From Bdellovibrionia bacterium (GTDB taxonomy: Bacteria > Bdellovibrionota > Bdellovibrionia > Bdellovibrionales > JAGQZY01): 64,000 bases of DNA. This document shows, piece by piece, positions 8,579 through 17,627 of the stretch. The number at the start of each line of letters is the position of its first letter. Within the stretch, counting starts at the first letter, position 1. The translations under genes were made by a program, and so were the position numbers. Under the pieces are notes generated by a model. It searched no databases. It was given only the letters and a program-made list of their open reading frames with translations, and was not told where the DNA came from. The stretch spans positions 620,001 through 684,000 of the forward strand of contig JAUICP010000002.1 of assembly GCA_030427805.1 (NCBI GenBank), read 5' to 3'.

Positions 8579-9038
8579 AGTACTTGTTGGCATCCACAAT
8601 ATAGATATCAAAAATATCTTGATCGTTGTTAAGACCATTATGCAATACAAGGGACTCACTCATGTGGGCCATAATCACGATGATATCCCGATCTTGAACT
8701 GCCGGGTCTGAAAAATAGATTTTAGCGAGATCCAAAATTTCCTGAGCATCATAAGCTGGCATATTCGGGTCCGAACCGTCGGCACCTGGAATCCCGTCAG
8801 TTGTATCGATGAAAAAGGTAAAGCAAGCCGGTTCAGCCTTGTTAGTTAAATCAATGGTGTCGCGACAGGGCTCAACAATATTGTTAAATTCTTCGGGAGT
8901 AAGTGCTCTGGCTGGCGAAACTAAAAGTCCATCCGACGCAAGAGCCTTGGCCTTAACTCCATCGCCGCAAGAGCAGAGAAAAGCCAATGTCCCAATACTA
9001 AACATTATTAAAATGAGTGATTTTAAAATTCTCATCAT
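8577..9038 (-). CDS. small lipoprotein of unknown function
   Basis: I choose the ATG at 9038 (153 residues), since GAGG sits at the right distance upstream; a GTG at 9050 would add four residues. The signal peptide (MMRILKSLILIMFSIGTLAF) is followed by a lipobox-like LCSC. The mature protein is acidic, with two cysteines (EPCRD and PACFTF) that could pair, then segments with Asp-rich turns (GIPGADGSDPNMPAYDA). Near the end, DRDIIVIMAHMSE and DIFDIYIVDANKY are probable strands. No family is recognised. It sits convergent to another lipoprotein and shares its terminator. Confidence 0.65.
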   Translation of the reverse strand: MMRILKSLILIMFSIGTLAFLCSCGDGVKAKALASDGLLVSPARALTPEEFNNIVEPCRDTIDLTNKAEPACFTFFIDTTDGIPGADGSDPNMPAYDAQEILDLAKIYFSDPAVQDRDIIVIMAHMSESLVLHNGLNNDQDIFDIYIVDANKY

Positions 9039-9171
9039 CCTGTGCCTCACCCATATTTAGAGCAAATACGGTTCCAGACAAATGCTCCAGATTTGCCTAT
9101 AAGGGCAATAAAACGCCTAATTTATAGTGAGTGTTAGGATCATGACAAAATCTTAGAGTTTCAGATTTAGA

Positions 9172-9200
9172 CAAAAAAAAACCACTCAAGGTGGGTTTAT
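9172..9200 (-). terminator. terminator after the E3 gene
   Basis: Read leftwards, the stem AACCCAC pairs with GTGGTT across one bulged base and is followed by nine T. It lies about 55 bp beyond the lpd stop and is the likely end of the lipA-E2-E3 transcript. A second perfect 7-bp hairpin sits between it and the gene at 9218-9239. Confidence 0.65.
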
Positions 9201-9217
9201 CAAAATCGAACTTTAAT

Positions 9218-9239
9218 GAGCCTCCCAATAGAGAGGCTC
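9218..9239. other. hairpin in the 3' untranslated region of lpd
   Basis: A perfect 7-bp inverted repeat (GAGCCTC / GAGGCTC) with an 8-base loop lies 15 bp beyond the lpd stop codon. It lacks a T-run on the minus strand, so it is more likely an RNA-stabilising stem than a terminator. Confidence 0.5.
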
Positions 9240-9253
9240 TAATACTGACAGAA

Positions 9254-10711
9254 TTAAGCTCTAGCGCCACTACCATTGCGTTTTGTGGCTGAACCTAGGG
9301 GCTTTTGAATAATGTGAATAGCATGACCGAGAGTAGCCTCAGCAGCTTCCATCATCGTTTCACCCAGTGTTGGATGAGGATGAATTGAAAGGGCGATGTC
9401 TTCAAGCCTCGCACCCATTTCGATGGCGAGGACCGCCTCAGAAATAAGGTTAGAAGCCTCCGGTCCAACGATATGAACTCCGAGTAAGACATGGGTCTTA
9501 GCATCGGCAATCATTTTCACAAAGCCATCGGTTTCCATCATCGAAACAGCCTTACCGTTGGCCCCAAAAGGAAACTTCGCAACTTTTAAATCGCTGTGAC
9601 CATTAGCCTTGCATTCAGCCTCAGTCCATCCAGCACTGGCAATTTCCGGATCAACGAAAATGACAGCGGGAACGGTCTTGGCATCGTAAACACGATTCTT
9701 TCCGGCTATCACTTCTGCCACCAAAACTCCCTCGTGGGAAGCTTTATGGGCAAGCATGGGTTGGCCGGCGATATCTCCAATGGCAAAAATATTGGGAATA
9801 TTAGTGCGTCGTTGTTCGTTCACCTTAACAAAACCGCGTTCATCAATTGCAAGGCCAATCCCTTTAAGATTCGCTTGATCAGAATTTGGCTTACGACCAA
9901 CAGTCACAAGAATTTTATCTGTTTTAATCTTTTCTTCTTTGCCACCCTTTTCAAAAGTCACCTCTAGGCTCTTACCCGACTTTTTAAAGGACTTCGCTTT
10001 TGCTCCGAAGTGAAGATTAACTCCAGACTTTTTCAATTTTCTTTGTACGACTTGAATACATTCAGGGTCAGCCATACCTGTGAGCAAACCATCTTGAGCT
10101 TCGAGAACATGTACCTCAGCACCAAATTTTTGCATGAACGAGCTAATCTCTAAACCGATATAACCACCACCAATAACGACCATCTTTTTTGGCACTTCAT
10201 CTTGCGCCAACGCACCCGTCGATGACAGAACATCTTTTTCGTCAAACTTAAAACCCGGAATTTCAATGGGTCGAGAGCCCGTAGCCACAACAAAATATTT
10301 CGTGGTTAACGTTTCGGTTCCCTTAGAGGATTTGACTTCGATTGAAGTCGTCGTCTTAAATGTTGCATCACCTTGAACGATGGTGACTTTATTACCTTTT
10401 AGAAGTTGATTCACTCCACCCGACATTTTGTCGCAAACGCCTTGCTTCCACTTTTGCATTTGCTCCATGTCCACATCGACATCACCCTTTACTTTGATTC
10501 CCATTTCTTTGGAATCATGTTCAAGTTTGTGCAGAAAATGGGCGGCACCAATCATGGCTTTTGAAGGAATACACCCAACATTTAGGCAAACACCTCCTAC
10601 TTTTTCTCGCTCGATTACGGCCGTTTTAAAACCCAATTGGGCCGAACGAATAGCAGCGACATAACCACCGGGACCAGAACCAACAACAATAACGTCATAA
10701 GATTGTGACAT
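9254..10711 (-). CDS. lpdA: dihydrolipoyl dehydrogenase (E3)
   Basis: A 485-residue flavoenzyme that reoxidises dihydrolipoyl groups with NAD+. It has the FAD-binding GSGPGGYVAA at residues 11-20, the redox-active disulfide Cys42/Cys47 in GGVCLNVGCIPSK, a central NAD-binding GGGYIGLE, the second FAD motif (IFAIGDIAG) and the C-terminal catalytic HPHPTLGE. All key residues are present. It starts 10 bp after the E2 stop, so it is in one transcript with E2 and probably lipA. It serves as E3 for the adjacent E2 and possibly for other 2-oxoacid dehydrogenases or glycine cleavage. Confidence 0.95.
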   Translation of the reverse strand: MSQSYDVIVVGSGPGGYVAAIRSAQLGFKTAVIEREKVGGVCLNVGCIPSKAMIGAAHFLHKLEHDSKEMGIKVKGDVDVDMEQMQKWKQGVCDKMSGGVNQLLKGNKVTIVQGDATFKTTTSIEVKSSKGTETLTTKYFVVATGSRPIEIPGFKFDEKDVLSSTGALAQDEVPKKMVVIGGGYIGLEISSFMQKFGAEVHVLEAQDGLLTGMADPECIQVVQRKLKKSGVNLHFGAKAKSFKKSGKSLEVTFEKGGKEEKIKTDKILVTVGRKPNSDQANLKGIGLAIDERGFVKVNEQRRTNIPNIFAIGDIAGQPMLAHKASHEGVLVAEVIAGKNRVYDAKTVPAVIFVDPEIASAGWTEAECKANGHSDLKVAKFPFGANGKAVSMMETDGFVKMIADAKTHVLLGVHIVGPEASNLISEAVLAIEMGARLEDIALSIHPHPTLGETMMEAAEATLGHAIHIIQKPLGSATKRNGSGARA

Positions 10712-10721
10712 TTAAAAACTC

Positions 10722-12035
10722 CTACATCATATCCATCATAAGTACGCCAGGATTCTCCATGCGCTTAATGAACGCAGCGAGGAATCGAGCCGCAACGGCA
10801 CCATCAATGAGTCTGTGATCACAAGTCACCGTATAATTCATAAAGCTAGCCACATCGAGCTCACCGTCTTTAACGATCGGACGCTCTTGGATTTTATACA
10901 TCCCAAAAATCGCGACTTCAGGGTGATTAATAATTGGCGTGGCGTAGTTTCCGCCAACACTTCCAATATTAGTGATTGTGAAAGTCGCTCCACGCATTTC
11001 ATCAAGTGCGAGTTTTCCATCACGGGCTCGTGTAGCGAGATCAACAATTTCTTGCGAAAGCTGTAAAATGGTTTTTTGATCAGCGTCTTTGATAACTGGT
11101 ACCAATAATCCATTTGGAGTATCGGCCGCAAAACCGACATTGAAATACTTTTTGTAAACGATTTCCTGGGCGGCATCGTCAATACTAGCATTGAACATTG
11201 GGAACTCGCGAACCGTCGCAATAAGTGCCTTCATTACGAATGGAAGGTAAGTAATTTTAGTTCCGTACTGCTCAGCCAAAGGCTTCAAAGTTTTACGAAG
11301 CTCGATAAGATCTGTAATATTGGCCTCGTCCATTAAAGTAAAATGAGGAATCACATGTTTTGCCATCTGCATGTTTTCGGCAATCTTCTTGCGAATTCCT
11401 TTAAGAGCAACGCGCTCCTCAACAGCTCCACCAGGACTCTGATAAGCAGGACGAGGGATTCCAGGTGACTGCAATGTTGGCGCTGCCGTGGTTGCAGATG
11501 TACTTCCGGTTTTTGATTTCGCAAGAACGTCGTCGCGAGTCACTCGCCCCGCAAGCCCGGTTCCAGAAATTTGATTAATATCAACACTCAGCTCTCGGGC
11601 CAATCGACGAGTCGCCGGAGTCGCAAGAACTTTAATATCCGCAGCCGGTGGATAAACATCCATTCCGGTGCCGCTTGTTTGTGGAGTAGAAGTCGCAGCA
11701 GCCATAGGTTGCGGCGGACTCGCTGGCGCCTGTGCGGCCGGCGCAGGCTCAGATTTTTCTTCTTTTGTTGGTGCCGGCGTCGTCGCTCCAGCAGCATCGG
11801 TATCGATGACCATCATTACCGATTCAACTTCGATAACATCACCAGAATTAAATTTGAGTTCCAGGACTTTTCCGCCCGTCGGAGCCGGAACCTCAACAGT
11901 GGCTTTATCAGTCATAAGTTCGGCAATGGCTTGATCTGCTTCAATGGTATCTCCTACCTGAACTAACCAATCGACGAGTTCACCTTCAGTTACACCCTCT
12001 CCAATTTCAGGCAATTTAATATCTTGTTTGGCCAC
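10722..12035 (-). CDS. 2-oxoacid dehydrogenase complex E2 (dihydrolipoyl acyltransferase)
   Basis: A 437-residue protein with one lipoyl domain (residues 1-78, lipoylated Lys44 in MTDKATVEV), an Ala/Pro/Thr-rich linker, a peripheral-subunit-binding domain around 133-175 (VLATPATRRLARELSVDI) and a catalytic domain ending in DHRLIDG, with His407 and Asp411 as the active-site pair. It lies between lipA and E3. The homodimeric E1 at 40014-42803 is the only E1 in the window and is likely but not certain to be its partner. Many AceF proteins that pair with homodimeric E1 carry several lipoyl domains, whereas this one has a single domain. A branched-chain specificity cannot be excluded. Confidence 0.88.
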   Translation of the reverse strand: MAKQDIKLPEIGEGVTEGELVDWLVQVGDTIEADQAIAELMTDKATVEVPAPTGGKVLELKFNSGDVIEVESVMMVIDTDAAGATTPAPTKEEKSEPAPAAQAPASPPQPMAAATSTPQTSGTGMDVYPPAADIKVLATPATRRLARELSVDINQISGTGLAGRVTRDDVLAKSKTGSTSATTAAPTLQSPGIPRPAYQSPGGAVEERVALKGIRKKIAENMQMAKHVIPHFTLMDEANITDLIELRKTLKPLAEQYGTKITYLPFVMKALIATVREFPMFNASIDDAAQEIVYKKYFNVGFAADTPNGLLVPVIKDADQKTILQLSQEIVDLATRARDGKLALDEMRGATFTITNIGSVGGNYATPIINHPEVAIFGMYKIQERPIVKDGELDVASFMNYTVTCDHRLIDGAVAARFLAAFIKRMENPGVLMMDMM

Positions 12036-12151
12036 ATCTGCCTCCAGTTTGCTTACTGTTATTCAATCAAATAATTCCAAAGGAATAGTTTCTTTTAAAA
12101 CGAAAGCCCATCTTATCGGGGCTATCAAATACATCCAATACTTAATTCAAT

Positions 12152-13114
12152 TTACTGGGCTTCTCTTCGTTGTTTTTCGATCATACCCTTCATAAAAAAT
12201 TCTGCAGCCTTATAAGAGCTGCGAACCAATGGACCGCTTGCACAATAGAGAAAGCCCATCTCTTTTGCTGTGTCTTCCCATTTTTGAAACTTCTCGGGTG
12301 TAAGGTATTCTTCAATCTGTAAACGACGACCTTTTGGTTTTAGGTATTGACCAAAAGTAATGACGTCGCAGTCAATTTTTCGCAAATCTTCCATGGTTTT
12401 TAAAATTTCGTCGTCGGTTTCGCCCAAGCCCAACATCAATGAGGTTTTTGTATAGCGAGAAGGATCAAATTCTTTCACCCACTTTAGAACATCCATGGAT
12501 TGTTGGTAATTGGCGCGCGGATCGCGAACCTTTCGCTGCAAGCGCTCAACTGTTTCAAGGTTGTGGGCAAAAACATCGGGTTTCGCCGCAGCTAAGTGCT
12601 CAACCAATTCTTTGTTTCCGCGAAAATCCGGAGTTAAAACTTCGATAATGAGATCTGGATCGTTTTCTTTGATAACTTTAATCGTTTCAGCAAAGTGACC
12701 CGACCCCTGATCTTCAAGATCATCACGATTCACAGATGTAATCACGACGTATTCGAGATCCATTTGTCCGATGGCCCAACCCACTTTTTGTGGTTCATCC
12801 TGATCGAGCCACCCTTTGGGATTACCGGTCTTAACGGCACAGAAACGACAGCCACGGGTACAAACCTCACCCATGAGCATAAACGTTGCGGTTCCACCGG
12901 CCCAGCACTCACCCATATTCGGGCATTGGGCCTCTTGGCAAACCGTGGCTAAATTTAATTTTCCCAGCATTTCTTTGATCCGCAAATAATTGGGACCGGT
13001 TGGTGCTTTTACCTTAAGCCACTTCGGCTTGGCCAAGCCCTTGTCTTGAGATGCTGGTTTTCTGTCTGAGCCCTCCTGGGAGCCCGTGCCAGAACGCATT
13101 AAAGTCTTATCCAT
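12152..13114 (-). CDS. lipA: lipoyl synthase LipA
   Basis: A 320-residue radical SAM enzyme that inserts two sulfurs into octanoyl groups. Both cluster motifs are intact: the auxiliary cluster CX4CX5C (Cys59, Cys64, Cys70) and the radical SAM CX3CX2C (Cys85, Cys89, Cys92). The conserved RSSY lies near the C-terminus. The N-terminal 30 residues are polar and variable. It is the first gene of a leftward group lipA-E2-E3, with 116 bp before E2, so the modifying enzyme and its substrate are co-located. LipB, which supplies the octanoyl substrate, is 6 kb away. Confidence 0.96.
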   Translation of the reverse strand: MDKTLMRSGTGSQEGSDRKPASQDKGLAKPKWLKVKAPTGPNYLRIKEMLGKLNLATVCQEAQCPNMGECWAGGTATFMLMGEVCTRGCRFCAVKTGNPKGWLDQDEPQKVGWAIGQMDLEYVVITSVNRDDLEDQGSGHFAETIKVIKENDPDLIIEVLTPDFRGNKELVEHLAAAKPDVFAHNLETVERLQRKVRDPRANYQQSMDVLKWVKEFDPSRYTKTSLMLGLGETDDEILKTMEDLRKIDCDVITFGQYLKPKGRRLQIEEYLTPEKFQKWEDTAKEMGFLYCASGPLVRSSYKAAEFFMKGMIEKQRREAQ

Positions 13115-13379
13115 GGCCTCTTTTTAGTGGTTTTAGGCCCAGAACTCAAGGTTTATTCCCCCGTCAAATGCTCGCCTTTTTTCTAGGTTTTCACTTTCAC
13201 AAATTAACGAACAGGTCTGCTCTATCTAAAACTATAACATATTGGTATTACTAGGTTTAAACTAAACAATGAGCGGATTAGAAGGGTCTTCTGAAGGGAG
13301 AGCTGCAGATCCTAGTAATTGCACTGGACTAATTCCTGAAAAATTAAGTTAATTATGTCTAAACTGAGGAGCCAAATCC

Positions 13380-13976
13380 GTGTTTAAAGTCATTAATTGG
13401 AAGGGTCTTGCCTTTCAAATTCTAATTATCCTACTTGCCATTGAGGTCCTTGCGATGAAGCCCTACCGCCCAGAAGTCATGAAATTCGAAGCCCCCGAGC
13501 TTGGACTCGAACTCCAACTTCCCATCGAAGGCGATCCAAAGCTTATCAAAAAAGAGGGCGTGTTTCTGTGGAAGAAAACAGAAACAACTCAGTGGAAAGA
13601 CTTCGAAGGCGAAAAGCATCCAGCTCGAGTTCTGTTCTTTCCAGAAATTGAAAAAATTGTTTTTCTCGGTGGACTCGGCGACCCTGGTGTGGACCTAGGA
13701 CAAATTTCCATAACCGACTTTAGCGGAAAGATTCTTAAAGTCCTCAATGCCAAGGACTCGATTACAAATTTAGAGGATATGGTACGAGAGTTTCGCCGAA
13801 AACCCAACTTCCCTTGGATGACGGGCTTGCTGATCAAAGATAAGAACACACTTGTTGTGGATATTTGCAATCAAGAGCGCATTGAACTCAATGTTGAGAA
13901 GATGAGTCTGGTAAAATCGACTTACCAAAAGGGTGAAACCCAACTCAATATCGGTGGCATGACCTACGACGAATAA
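13380..13976 (+). CDS. secreted or membrane-anchored protein of unknown function
   Basis: A 198-residue protein starting at GTG with GGAG about ten bases upstream. An N-terminal hydrophobic segment (LAFQILIILLAIEVLA) ends in a plausible signal peptidase site before MKPYRPEV, so the rest is periplasmic. The mature part alternates strands and turns (VFLWKKTETTQWKDF, KIVFLGGLGDPG, NTLVVDICNQERIELNV) and could be beta-rich. There is a single Cys. I recognise no family. It is divergent from lipA across 265 bp and convergent with the Cys-repeat protein at 14030-15469. Confidence 0.65.
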   Translation: MFKVINWKGLAFQILIILLAIEVLAMKPYRPEVMKFEAPELGLELQLPIEGDPKLIKKEGVFLWKKTETTQWKDFEGEKHPARVLFFPEIEKIVFLGGLGDPGVDLGQISITDFSGKILKVLNAKDSITNLEDMVREFRRKPNFPWMTGLLIKDKNTLVVDICNQERIELNVEKMSLVKSTYQKGETQLNIGGMTYDE

Positions 13977-14029
13977 TAACTATTGAGACCTTTTAAATTT
14001 ACATTGGTAATAAAACTTCGATCCTAGCC

Positions 14030-15469
14030 TTAGTTGTTTCTTCCGCCGGCGAGAATCCACAAACGAACCTGCTCAATAAGATCGGCATCGGCAAGATTTC
14101 CCGCTTGGGGCATTGGGTTGGCAGTATCGGTCATCCTTTGATAAATTAGACTATTCGTATCACTTCCCGGCATAATTCTTTGAGCGACGGTATTGTACTG
14201 ATCAAAGTTAAGACCACCACGAGCGCGACCATTTCGATGACAGGCCCGGCAGTTGTTTCTAAATACTCCGCCGTTTCCGGCAAGCTCAGAAAAATCATAG
14301 GCCGTAAACAAAGCATCTTTAAGACATCCATCGGCATTGGCCAAGCCATCGGTAGTGATACACTGATCAATATCGGCTTGGGTGAGTCCATTAAAGGTGA
14401 CAAAGCCATTTGAACTTAAACAATTCATGATTCCTGCCTGACCATTAATGCGATCACACATTTCAAGGTCAGCACGGGCCAAAGAAGTCTCGAGAAAATT
14501 CTTAGTGCGCAAACAACTTGCAAGTGCCGCTAGTCCGTCCTCTTCAACACAGGTACTAACATCAGTTTGCTCAAGAGTTGTGGTAAATCCGTTTCGTCTC
14601 AGACACGAGGCTAGTGAATCAAGACCTTGGGAGCTGATGCACGAATCAATATGTTCTTGATGGGCTGTACGCGGCACGCGCTCGCCACGGGCTAGACAGG
14701 TGCGAACGTTAAAAACTCCGTCAGAATCAATACAGTTTTCAATTTGGGCCGCAGCCGTCGCCGAAATACTCACGCGGTTGCGAACACAATCAGGTACATC
14801 AGCATCGTCTCCAACGACAGCTTTACAATAATCCACGTCATATTGAATAAGCGCATTCCTTTGCTGACTTAAAATTCCCGCTGTCCGCAAGCAGGACTCT
14901 AACTGATTAAAATTCCCACCAGCAAGACAGGTGTCGATTTCCGATTGAAATGTTGATACATCACTGAGAATTTCTTCGCCAAAACTTTGGGTTAATCCGC
15001 GATTCGCAATACAATTGGCAATACCTTCGCTCGAACTGTCCTGGCAGTCATTAAGGTCAATTTGTGAAAACTCTCGGTATCCAAAAACCAAAAATCCTTT
15101 TCTATAAAGGCAGTTCGCCATGGCAAACTGCTCTTTACCAACAGAGGTGCTACAAGCCTTTAAATCTAAACTCGAAAGTCCCTCAGGTAGAGAGTCATTG
15201 GCTATAATACAGTTTCTGATTTCCAGTTCGTCATCTTGGGCCAGACAGGTTTTGAAAACAGAATAGGTCATTGGTTTTTGCGGCCCCGTCGGCATTGGCT
15301 CATCAAATGGAATACCACCACTATTATCTTCTTTACCGCCGTTTCCTTCTGAAGAGAATGGATCTGAACTAGAAATGGGCTTAAAGCGGCCATTACAATT
15401 TTGATAGAACATCAAATTAAGAGTTAACAGCGAGACAATAACGACAACATAAACGTGAGACGATTTCAT
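14030..15469 (-). CDS. Cys-pair repeat lipoprotein with C-terminal c-type haem domain
   Basis: I place the start at the ATG at 15469 (479 residues), which has AAAGG just upstream and begins a clean signal peptide ending in FYQNC (Cys25). Ten repeats follow, mostly 30-32 residues and up to 39 early on. Each has a Cys pair, usually CX11C, within a pattern like D-X2-C-X4-GL-X2-L-X2-CL-X3-GF. Pairs are at 75/87, 106/120, 142/153, 181/193, 215/228, 246/258, 277/289, 307/319, 338/350 and 370/382. The end has a haem motif CRACH (407-411) and a candidate axial Met453 in MPQAG, then WILAGG, as in small planctomycete-type cytochrome c domains. The repeat family is not known to me. Confidence 0.75.
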   Translation of the reverse strand: MKSSHVYVVVIVSLLTLNLMFYQNCNGRFKPISSSDPFSSEGNGGKEDNSGGIPFDEPMPTGPQKPMTYSVFKTCLAQDDELEIRNCIIANDSLPEGLSSLDLKACSTSVGKEQFAMANCLYRKGFLVFGYREFSQIDLNDCQDSSSEGIANCIANRGLTQSFGEEILSDVSTFQSEIDTCLAGGNFNQLESCLRTAGILSQQRNALIQYDVDYCKAVVGDDADVPDCVRNRVSISATAAAQIENCIDSDGVFNVRTCLARGERVPRTAHQEHIDSCISSQGLDSLASCLRRNGFTTTLEQTDVSTCVEEDGLAALASCLRTKNFLETSLARADLEMCDRINGQAGIMNCLSSNGFVTFNGLTQADIDQCITTDGLANADGCLKDALFTAYDFSELAGNGGVFRNNCRACHRNGRARGGLNFDQYNTVAQRIMPGSDTNSLIYQRMTDTANPMPQAGNLADADLIEQVRLWILAGGRNN

Positions 15470-15814
15470 ATACCTTTTCCCCATGGTCAAAAGACCCCGT
15501 GTACCACCCTCATCTAAAGCGAATGTCGTACCAAAAACCGAGCTCGATCTCAGCATGAGATCTTTGCCGCAAGCCCCTAAGCTACTGAAATTATGAACGA
15601 TAACTGGTCACCAAAAAGTCCAATTTTTTTGTCTATCTTCAAAACATAAAAAACATTTACAAAAGCCCGAAATTAACCAAAGCTTAGACACCTCGATTAT
15701 TGGGCGGGGCTTCTTTGACCGTTTAGTCTTGATACACTCACTATTTTGTGAAAACTCTCTTTAATACTTCAAAATTATTTGCTCCTTAACGGGGCATTAG
15801 AGTGGGAGCGATGA

Positions 15815-16564
15815 ATGGAATTTAATCCACCTTTAAAATCAGGACAGTTTTTAAAACGCTATAAACGTTTTTTTGCCGACATCGAAAAAGACGGCGAAGT
15901 CATAACAGCCCATTGCCCCAATACGGGTAGCATGAAGGGATTAAAGGAACAACCAACCGAATGTCGCTTTTCTGTTAACGACGACCCTAAGAGAAAACTC
16001 AAGGCCACTCTAGAAATGATTAAAACTGAAACCTCGTGGGTGGGGGTGAACACTGCTCTTCCCAATAAGCTCGTCTATGAACTCTGGGCTTCGGGTCAAG
16101 TGAAGCACTGGAAGCCGTTTGATCGCGCTCAAGCCGAAGTAAAGATCTCTGATAAGTCGCGAATCGACCTCGTGCTCTGGCAAGAAGCTAAAGCTCCCGA
16201 CATAAAAAAACTCTCCCATAAAATTATAGAAAAAGATGAGTTTCCAATGCACATGATCGAAGTGAAGAATGTGACTCTCGCCGAAGGAAAAACGGCAATG
16301 TTTCCGGACGCGGTCACCGAGCGTGGACAAAAACACATCATCGAACTTATGGAACTCATGGATCGCGGTTACACGTGCGAGTTTGTATTTACGGTTCAAC
16401 GGGAAGATTGCACAAGCTTTACTCCTGCTGCAGACATCGACCCAGAGTACGCGCGCCTTTTAAAAGAGGCCCACAAGAAAGGTTTAATAATCTCTGCCTT
16501 CCCCTGCAAACTGACAGAATCCTCCATCGAACTCATCCCCAAGTCGCTTCCCATTAAGTTTTAG
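15815..16564 (+). CDS. sfsA: DNA/RNA nuclease SfsA family protein
   Basis: A 249-residue protein with the SfsA signature: FLKRYKRFFADI near the N-terminus, the invariant HCPNTGSMKGL, and acidic/Lys motifs of a PD-(D/E)XK-like nuclease core (RIDLVLW, then MIEVKNVTL and FPDAVTERGQKH). SfsA was first described for sugar-fermentation stimulation and is now grouped with nucleases. GGGAG lies seven bases upstream of the ATG. The gene is solitary and ends at a strong bidirectional terminator. An insertion of about ten residues (KAPDIKKLSHK) sits in the middle of the domain. Confidence 0.92.
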   Translation: MEFNPPLKSGQFLKRYKRFFADIEKDGEVITAHCPNTGSMKGLKEQPTECRFSVNDDPKRKLKATLEMIKTETSWVGVNTALPNKLVYELWASGQVKHWKPFDRAQAEVKISDKSRIDLVLWQEAKAPDIKKLSHKIIEKDEFPMHMIEVKNVTLAEGKTAMFPDAVTERGQKHIIELMELMDRGYTCEFVFTVQREDCTSFTPAADIDPEYARLLKEAHKKGLIISAFPCKLTESSIELIPKSLPIKF

Positions 16565-16570
16565 GCAAAA

Positions 16571-16595
16571 AAAAGCCCTCACTTTGAGGGCTTTT
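16571..16595. terminator. bidirectional rho-independent terminator
   Basis: A perfect 11-bp stem (AAAAGCCCTCA / TGAGGGCTTTT) with a 3-base loop, flanked by an A-run on the left and T on the right. It lies between the convergent sfsA and DsbA-like genes and should end both transcripts. Confidence 0.9.
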
Positions 16596-16625
16596 GCGCT
16601 AGATTTTATGAAAATTACTTCTGAA

Positions 16626-17426
16626 CTATTTTTTCGCCAAATGACGATCAATAATTTTCTTAAACTCTGAAAGTGGGTAAGCACCCTTAAGAGAAACACC
16701 ATTGATTAAGTATCCAGGAGTTCCCGTAAAACCAAACTTATTGGCCTCTTGCTTATCAGCTTGAATCAACTCTTCGACAGAGTCTTTCTTGAGGTCAGCT
16801 TTCAACTTACTCATGTTGATTCCACCAATTTTCTTAACCCATCTATCCATTACGGCAGCGGCTTCGTCATCGGAACCAACTTGTAAATCTCTTTGCCCAG
16901 CAAAAGTCATATTCTTGAACTCATAAGCTTTTTCTGCACTTTGCTTAGAAATTGCAATCATGTACATAGAAGCTAAACGGGCTCGAGGGTGAATCTGATC
17001 AATTGGAAAGTGTTTGAATACTAATCGAACTTTATCACCGTACTCTTCCATAATCTGATTTACTGTATCGCTTCCCTTGCGGCAGAACGGACACTGAAAA
17101 TCAGAGTATTCAACGATTGTAATAGGAGCGTCTTTGTTTCCTTTGATAGCACGATCCGCTTGAATCTCTGGCTTCTTAGGATTGGCAAATTCTGCCTCAC
17201 GCTTTTTAGATTCCTCCTCAACCATTTTTTGTTCTTTTTGCTCGCGAGCCATTCGAGCTGCTTTATTAACAGTCTCTAAAAATTGCTCGGGATTTTTCTC
17301 AATGGCAGAAAAGAGAATGTCTGGATTCTCTTCGATTACTTTTTTAATTTGTGCAGGATTGGGAGCACAGGCAACTGTCAGTAGGAATGAAAGCGCTAAC
17401 ACAGTTGTTAGAATAAGGTTCTTCAA
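16626..17426 (-). CDS. DsbA-like thiol:disulfide oxidoreductase lipoprotein
   Basis: A 266-residue protein. The signal peptide ends in LTVAC, with Cys20 as the lipid-modified residue. Residues 22-90 form a charged helical stalk with two similar segments (VIEENPDILFSAIEKNPEQFLE). The thioredoxin-fold domain follows, with the active site CPFC at residues 112-115 and the cis-proline motif GTPGYLINGV. The helical insertion between them is as in DsbA. It probably oxidises or isomerises disulfides in exported proteins, while tethered by its lipid. This fits the many Cys-rich exported proteins in the window, such as the one at 14030-15469. Confidence 0.9.
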   Translation of the reverse strand: MKNLILTTVLALSFLLTVACAPNPAQIKKVIEENPDILFSAIEKNPEQFLETVNKAARMAREQKEQKMVEEESKKREAEFANPKKPEIQADRAIKGNKDAPITIVEYSDFQCPFCRKGSDTVNQIMEEYGDKVRLVFKHFPIDQIHPRARLASMYMIAISKQSAEKAYEFKNMTFAGQRDLQVGSDDEAAAVMDRWVKKIGGINMSKLKADLKKDSVEELIQADKQEANKFGFTGTPGYLINGVSLKGAYPLSEFKKIIDRHLAKK

Positions 17427-17627
17427 GGCTTGCCTCCGAATAATGGTAAATATTTCTAATAATTGACAAATAATAGCCCGATTCTCGCTATCGAGGCCAG
17501 GTTTTTAATAAGAATAATAGCAAAATTGGTGCATAGCGAGGGGGCATTTTGTAAAAAAAAGATTACATAGGCCTTTCACTTGTCTGTTCTTTCCCACCAT
17601 GGTCTTTGGTCTCCAGTGAGGTGGGTT

